The notes under the pieces are model-generated. The model was not told the origin of the DNA, made no database searches, and was given only the letters and a program-made list of their open reading frames with translations. Of a stretch of DNA of 58,540 nucleotides, positions 54,771-58,540 are shown piece by piece; the first letter of the stretch is position 1, and each line of letters begins with the position of its first letter. Where the stretch lies: NCBI RefSeq assembly GCF_001591645.1, contig NZ_BCVH01000025.1, positions 1 to 58,540 on the forward strand, in the 5' to 3' direction. A program made the translations under genes and the position numbers. Origin of the DNA: Robertmurraya korlensis NBRC 107688 (GTDB lineage Bacteria; Bacillota; Bacilli; Bacillales; Cytobacillaceae).

Positions 54771-55590
54771 TCTTTTTTCCCCTCCAATTCCATAGAGGTG
54801 TGGAGGCTTGCTTTGGCTTCATTGGAGAAATAAATTCATTTGCTAACATTTGCTTAAACTGCTCAAGCTTCAAGTCACGATGAAGCTCTCCATTTTTGGT
54901 AAGGGAGATTGCTCCTGTTTCTTCAGAGACAATAACCGTCACACTATCTGTCACTTCACTAATACCCAAAGCCGCACGGTGTCTTGTTCCTAGTTCCTTT
55001 GAAATAAAGGGACTTTCTGATAATGGAAGATAACAGGCAGCAGCAGAAACCACATTCTTTTGAAGGATTACTGCACCATCATGAAGCGGAGTATTTGGTA
55101 TAAATATATTAATTAACAGCTCTGAGGAGATTTTCGCTTGTAATCCAATTCCTGTTTCTATGTAATCTCCCATACCAGTTTCTCTCTCAATTGACATTAA
55201 TGCACCGATACGTCTTTTAGCCATATAATCAGTTGCTTTCACTATTGCTTCTACCATTTTTTCCTGTTCTTCCTCTTCTGGAATCCCTGTTCGAGAGAAG
55301 AACCTCCCACGACCTAGCTGTTCAAGTGCTCTTCTAAGCTCTGGCTGAAAGATAATAATAATTCCAAGAACTCCCCAAAGTAATACTTGTTCCATCATCC
55401 AATTCAGTGTCTTTAAACTAAACCAATCACTGATCACTGTAACCATTAATATAACAAATATCCCTTTAAGCAGCTGGACGGCCTTAGTACCTTTAATCAC
55501 CATGATCAACTTATAGATCACGTACCAAACTAGGAGAATGTCAATGGTAATGGACAAGTATTTCAAAACATCGAAATCCGCTATCGACAT
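54763..55590 (-). CDS. cdaA: Diadenylate cyclase CdaA
   Basis: CdaA makes c-di-AMP from two ATP molecules; the nucleotide governs potassium and osmotic balance and wall homeostasis. The 275-aa protein has three N-terminal transmembrane helices (about 12-80) and a DAC domain with DGA at 171-173 and RHR at 203-205, the same positions as in Bacillus subtilis. TTTGGAGG precedes the ATG at 55590; the open frame continues 9 codons upstream but I reject it. It begins the cdaA-cdaR-glmM operon. Confidence 0.96.
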   Translation of the reverse strand: MSIADFDVLKYLSITIDILLVWYVIYKLIMVIKGTKAVQLLKGIFVILMVTVISDWFSLKTLNWMMEQVLLWGVLGIIIIFQPELRRALEQLGRGRFFSRTGIPEEEEQEKMVEAIVKATDYMAKRRIGALMSIERETGMGDYIETGIGLQAKISSELLINIFIPNTPLHDGAVILQKNVVSAAACYLPLSESPFISKELGTRHRAALGISEVTDSVTVIVSEETGAISLTKNGELHRDLKLEQFKQMLANEFISPMKPKQASTPLWNWRGKKNG

Positions 55591-55684
55591 TGCACTTCCT
55601 CCAAATATATATTTCATAGCATAAAGCTAATAATTTTTGTTTAACTTTCTTATTATAACATAAAATTGAAATGACAAAAAAATA

Positions 55685-55719
55685 AGAAAAAATTAGTCAC
55701 TCCTATTCGAGCGACTAAT
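55685..55719 (-). terminator. Terminator between rsiW and cdaA
   Basis: TTAGTCGCTC and GAGTGACTAA pair (one G-T) across a 6-base loop, followed on the minus strand by TTTTTTCTTATTTTTTT. It starts at the rsiW stop codon. Confidence 0.85.
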
Positions 55720-56330
55720 TAATTAAAAACACTAATAAGTTCTTTGCTAGTTTTCTTTATATGATACCAAATCCAGTCAAACACTTCATTTACTACTTTA
55801 ATTTCACCGGTAACATTTCCTGCAGAGGCCATATAATTTTCTCCATTTATTACGGTTACATCACCTTCAACCTTTCCCTCAACTTGAAGGTCACCATTTC
55901 TAACTGTAATATCCCCTTTAATCACTTTCCCCTCAGGAACAATAACCGTGTTATTATGAACAACTAAATCGGGTTGCTTGGTTACTGAAAACTCGTGATC
56001 TTTGTTCCAAGTAGATAATAAGCTACCTGTCATTAATATGATAAAAAGGGATGCAGCAGTCAACAAGGGATGATGTCGAAACCACCTGTTCACGCCTACT
56101 CTTTTTCTTTCTTTAGGTAGTCTTGCCATTACATTTTCAGTAAAATTACTTGGTGCTTGTATATGAGACGTACTCTGTACTAATGCAATTGCTTTCTCTA
56201 ACTCATGAAAATAATTTTGACATTTTGGGCAGGTCTGTAAATGCTTTTTTAGTAATTGCTCATCATGCTCATCAATTTCTTCATCAAGATATTCATGCAT
56301 ATACAAGACAATGTTATCTGGACACTTCAC
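55719..56330 (-). CDS. rsiW: Anti-sigma-W factor
   Basis: RsiW holds sigma W inactive until cut by site-1 and site-2 proteases under envelope stress. The 203-aa protein has a cytosolic zinc anti-sigma domain with H30-x3-C34-x2-C37, one transmembrane segment at about 87-106 (LLTAASLFIILMTGSLLS) and an extracellular domain made of short V-x-G-x-V repeats. It lies 16 bases after sigW. Length matches Bacillus RsiW. Confidence 0.93.
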   Translation of the reverse strand: MKCPDNIVLYMHEYLDEEIDEHDEQLLKKHLQTCPKCQNYFHELEKAIALVQSTSHIQAPSNFTENVMARLPKERKRVGVNRWFRHHPLLTAASLFIILMTGSLLSTWNKDHEFSVTKQPDLVVHNNTVIVPEGKVIKGDITVRNGDLQVEGKVEGDVTVINGENYMASAGNVTGEIKVVNEVFDWIWYHIKKTSKELISVFN

Positions 56331-56346
56331 TTATTTTCACCTCTCA

Positions 56347-56910
56347 TTAAACATTTCTTAACTGGTGTCGTAATGCTTCCCTACCCCTATGGATCCTAGT
56401 TTTTACTGTGCCTAGTGGGATATCAAGAATCTCACTAATTTCATTTAATGAAAGTTCTTCAATGTATTTTAAAACAATCACCGATCGATATTTTTCCGGT
56501 AGCTTAGTAATTTCTCGCTGAATGGTCTCTTGTAATTCGAGACTCTCTATTTCATCCTCGGGAAGAATCGTGTCTGCGGCAACCTGAGAATACATAGTCA
56601 GTCCATCAGTCCCTGATACTTCTGCATCAAGATAATAATCTGGCTTTTTTTTCCGAATTCTATCAATACATAGATTAGTTGCAATTCTATATAACCATGT
56701 TGAAAACTTCAAATCAATATTAAAGCTTGATATGTTAACATATGCTCTAATGAATGCCTCTTGTGCCATATCCTCTGCTTCATGTCGATTTCCGAGAATT
56801 CGAAAACATAGTTGAAAAACTTTATCCTTATATATCTCAACAATTTCCCCGTATGCACTTTGGTCCCCTTTTAACACTTGTTTAATTCTTTTTTTTATCA
56901 GTGCTTCCAT
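56347..56910 (-). CDS. sigW: ECF RNA polymerase sigma factor SigW
   Basis: SigW directs the cell-envelope stress and antimicrobial-resistance regulon. The 187-aa protein has region 2 (GNRHEAEDMAQEAFIRAYVNISSF and FSTWLYRIATNLCIDRIRKKK) and region 4 (LPEKYRSVIVLKYIEELSLNEISEILDIPLGTVKTRIHRGREALR). CGGAGG precedes the ATG. An autoregulatory-type promoter lies directly upstream, and rsiW directly downstream. Confidence 0.97.
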   Translation of the reverse strand: MEALIKKRIKQVLKGDQSAYGEIVEIYKDKVFQLCFRILGNRHEAEDMAQEAFIRAYVNISSFNIDLKFSTWLYRIATNLCIDRIRKKKPDYYLDAEVSGTDGLTMYSQVAADTILPEDEIESLELQETIQREITKLPEKYRSVIVLKYIEELSLNEISEILDIPLGTVKTRIHRGREALRHQLRNV

Positions 56911-56945
56911 TCCTATACCTCCGCTCTAATGCGGCTACTCGATAA

Positions 56946-56972
56946 TACGTATCGATACCGGAAAAGGTTTCA
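56946..56972 (-). promoter_or_regulatory. Sigma-W-type autoregulatory promoter of sigW
   Basis: The minus strand reads TGAAACCTTTT and, 17 bases after TGAAAC, CGTATT. This fits the ECF sigma W consensus TGAAAC-N16/17-CGTA and lies about 35 bases before the sigW start. Confidence 0.88.
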
Positions 56973-57103
56973 TTTCTTTAAAAAATTTTTCTCCACTACA
57001 CATTTTAACAAATTTTTACTGTAATTTGTTTAAAAATTTAGGCTGGGGGAATAAATGTAGAAATTAGGTATTATTATCATCATTACGAATAGGAGTGGTG
57101 CAA

Positions 57104-57271
57104 TTGAATAAGCAATCACTGTTAAAAGACATTGAAGCTCATCGAAACGAAATGGTGACCCAAGCAACTCACTCTTCATTAAGCAATGATAAAGTAATTA
57201 AACTTAGTAAAAAGTTGGACAATCTATTAAATAAATACGATCGTTTACTTAAAAATAGCAGCAACTCTTAA
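57104..57271 (+). CDS. Spo0E-like aspartyl-phosphate phosphatase
   Basis: This 55-aa protein starts with TTG at 57104, five bases after AGGAGTGG. It matches the Spo0E family: IEAHRNEMVTQA early, then SLSNDKVIKLSKKLDNLLNKYDRLL. The S-x-x-V-x-x-x-S-x-x-LD pattern is the family signature. Such proteins remove phosphate from Spo0A~P and delay sporulation. The gene is easily missed because it is short and lacks an ATG start. It is divergent from sigW and convergent with arginase. Confidence 0.88.
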   Translation: MNKQSLLKDIEAHRNEMVTQATHSSLSNDKVIKLSKKLDNLLNKYDRLLKNSSNS

Positions 57272-57292
57272 TGAGAGCTGCTGCTAACGTTT

Positions 57293-58189
57293 TTATAATA
57301 GTTTTTCGCCAAATAACGAACCCATTAATGCAACAGCAACTGATGCTGTTTTATTTTTATCATCTAAAATAGGGTTCACTTCCACAAATTCAGCAGATGT
57401 AATAATCTTTGATTCTGCTAACATTTCCATGGCCAAATGGCTTTCTCTGTAGCTAATCCCACCTGTAACAGGTGTTCCTACACCTGGTGCATCATGCGGG
57501 TCAAGCCCATCTAAATCTAAAGAGAGGTGCACGCCGTCCGTTCTCTCTTTTAAATACTGAATCGTTTCATCCATCACCTTTGTCATACCTAAGCGATCAA
57601 TTTCATGCATCGTATATACTTTTATACCAATCTCTTTTATTAACTCTTTTTCTCCCTCATCAAGAGCTCTTGCACCTATCAAAACAACATTTTCAGGTTT
57701 AATTTTAGGTTCAAAGCCTCCAACACTCGTTAATAACTCATGTCCTATCCCAAGACTTACAGCCAATGGCATTCCGTGAATATTGCCTGACGGAGAAGTT
57801 TCAGCTGTGTTCAGGTCTCCATGTGCATCATACCAAATGACCCCTAAATTATTATAATGCTTGGAAACTCCAGCTAACGTTCCAATGGCTATACTATGAT
57901 CTCCCCCAAGTACAAGTGGAAATGATCCTGACGAAATTGCTTGATTGACTTCCCTTGATAAGGCTTCATTTTTTTCGGCAACAAGATATAAATTTCTCAG
58001 GTTGGATTGTTCGTCTATCACAACCTCTGGTCTACCAATTGGAATATCCCCTAAATCATGAACTTCATCAAAAAGGTTTCGTAATCTTTCAACAACCCCG
58101 GCATACCTAATAGCACTTGGCCCCATATCTACCCCACGTCTCATTTGGCCAAGATCCATTGGCATTCCAATAATAGATAGTTTTTTCAT
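57293..58189 (-). CDS. rocF: Arginase
   Basis: Arginase hydrolyses arginine to ornithine and urea. The 298-aa protein has the Mn-binding motifs GGDHSIAIGT near residue 99, WYDAHGDLNT near residue 125 and SLDLDGLDPHDAPG near residue 227, plus the loop ETSPSGNIHGMPL. Agmatinase and formiminoglutamase are relatives, but the GNIHGMPL substrate loop favours arginase. GGGGGTAAGAGG precedes the ATG at 58189. It is monocistronic here, next to sigW as in several Bacillaceae. Confidence 0.94.
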   Translation of the reverse strand: MKKLSIIGMPMDLGQMRRGVDMGPSAIRYAGVVERLRNLFDEVHDLGDIPIGRPEVVIDEQSNLRNLYLVAEKNEALSREVNQAISSGSFPLVLGGDHSIAIGTLAGVSKHYNNLGVIWYDAHGDLNTAETSPSGNIHGMPLAVSLGIGHELLTSVGGFEPKIKPENVVLIGARALDEGEKELIKEIGIKVYTMHEIDRLGMTKVMDETIQYLKERTDGVHLSLDLDGLDPHDAPGVGTPVTGGISYRESHLAMEMLAESKIITSAEFVEVNPILDDKNKTASVAVALMGSLFGEKLL

Positions 58190-58307
58190 CCTCTTACCCC
58201 CTGTTCGTTCTACTTCTATTGTATACATTTCTATGCCTATGACTCAACTCGACAAAATTACGCATAAATATGCAGTCTATATCCAATATTCTGAAAGAAA
58301 GGAATAC

Positions 58308-58338
58308 AAAAAAACCTTAGGAAATCTCCTAAGGTTTC
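58308..58338 (-). terminator. Terminator after tRNA-Lys
   Basis: A 10-bp stem (AAACCTTAGG and complement) with a 7-base loop is followed on the minus strand by TTTTTTTG, right after the tRNA 3' end. Confidence 0.88.
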
Positions 58339-58340
58339 AA

Positions 58341-58413
58341 TGAGCCATGAAGGACTCGAACCTTCGACCCTCTGATTAAAAGTCAGATGCTCTACCGACT
58401 GAGCTAATGGCTC
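58341..58413 (-). tRNA. tRNA-Lys (UUU)
   Basis: The 73-nt sequence folds as a cloverleaf: acceptor GAGCCAT/ATGGCTC with discriminator A, D arm GCTC-AGTCGGTA-GAGC, anticodon stem CTGA/TCAG with loop CTTTTAA (anticodon TTT), and T arm with GGTTCGAGTCC. The 3' CCA is not encoded (the next bases are TTG), so it is added after transcription. Confidence 0.96.
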
Positions 58414-58421
58414 GTATATAT

Positions 58422-58540
58422 TGTCCAGCTCCGAAAGCTAGCCTCTCGGGGTCATAAGCCAAATCACTCCAGAAGGCAGGCCTTCCTGCGTGACTCGTCT
58501 TATGCCTGTCGAGGCTGAACAAGCTTTCTACGCTTTTCTA
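58422..58540. repeat. Long imperfect inverted repeat, cut by the window end
   Basis: From TGTCCAGCTCCGAAAGCT onward the sequence forms a long imperfect hairpin: GAAAGCT near 58433 pairs with AGCTTTC near 58522, and inner CATAAG pairs with CTTATG. GC content is above the surroundings and there is no ORF. It resembles dispersed GC-richer repeats that I recall from other Bacillus genomes, found beside tRNA and rRNA genes. The far end lies beyond the window. Confidence 0.55.

Noticed and set aside
56946-56972. Sigma-A promoter for sigW at the same place
   Set aside because: The spacing and sequence fit the ECF TGAAAC/CGTA consensus much better.

Overview
The window is a contiguous piece of chromosome from a low-GC, endospore-forming member of the Bacillaceae. 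This rests on a gerK-type germination operon, a KinB-like kinase, a Spo0E-type phosphatase, the sigW-rsiW-cdaA-cdaR-glmM-glmS block with a glmS ribozyme, cysJI with cysL, and a yrkE-F-H-I-J-like sulfur cluster. Genus cannot be fixed from sequence alone. No phage, transposase, CRISPR array or rRNA gene is seen. There is one tRNA gene (Lys, UUU).

Layout. 0-5 kb: a Cof-type HAD phosphatase on +, then the wall-precursor genes ddl and murF and a D,D-carboxypeptidase on -. 5-11.2 kb: a minus-strand vitamin B12 salvage operon (btuF, btuC, btuD-cbiZ fusion, cobS, cobC-like phosphatase, PduO-type adenosyltransferase, VOC protein) under a cobalamin riboswitch that ends in an intrinsic terminator. 11.2-13.6 kb: a two-gene + cassette (plsY and a GNAT-aminotransferase fusion) bracketed by two related palindromic repeats. 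13.6-22.2 kb: an unknown gene, mgtE, gerK-type genes in A-C-B order, a small membrane protein, rodA, and dps behind a perfect PerR box. 22.2-25.5 kb: a 75-aa protein and adhE, with one cre-like and two Rex-like sites. 25.5-32.5 kb: a 51-aa ORF, mtlD, mtlF, mtlR, a putative ion transporter and mtlA, with repeated MtlR-type half-sites and a cre at mtlA. 32.7-36.1 kb: a methionyl-tRNA synthetase with doubled zinc knuckles under a Met-specific T-box, divergent from a KinB-like kinase. 36.1-37.5 kb: an amino-acid permease.

37.7-49.6 kb is a sulfur region. CysL and CysJI perform assimilatory sulfite reduction. Beside them is a persulfide-response locus: TauE-type exporter, two stand-alone or fused TusA proteins, rhodanese-MBL persulfide dioxygenase-like enzyme, rhodaneses, DsrE protein, CstR-like repressor, a degenerate membrane rhodanese, and a CoA-disulfide-reductase-like flavoprotein fused to rhodanese and TusA. 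Six palindromes related to TATACCC-N4-GGGTATA lie in its intergenic regions and fit a CstR operator, so the locus reads as one regulon. Sulfane sulfur would pass between rhodanese and TusA cysteines, be oxidised to sulfite by the MBL enzyme, and be exported or reduced by CysJI.

49.9-58.5 kb: glmS with its ribozyme, glmM, cdaR, cdaA, rsiW and sigW (with an autoregulatory-type ECF promoter), a Spo0E-like gene, arginase, tRNA-Lys, and the start of a long imperfect inverted repeat that runs off the window.

Most genes are ordinary Bacillaceae housekeeping. The parts that deserve attention are the repeat-bracketed plsY/GNAT-aminotransferase cassette, the CstR regulon with its apparently non-AUG-started dead rhodanese, and the Rex-flanked small protein ahead of adhE.
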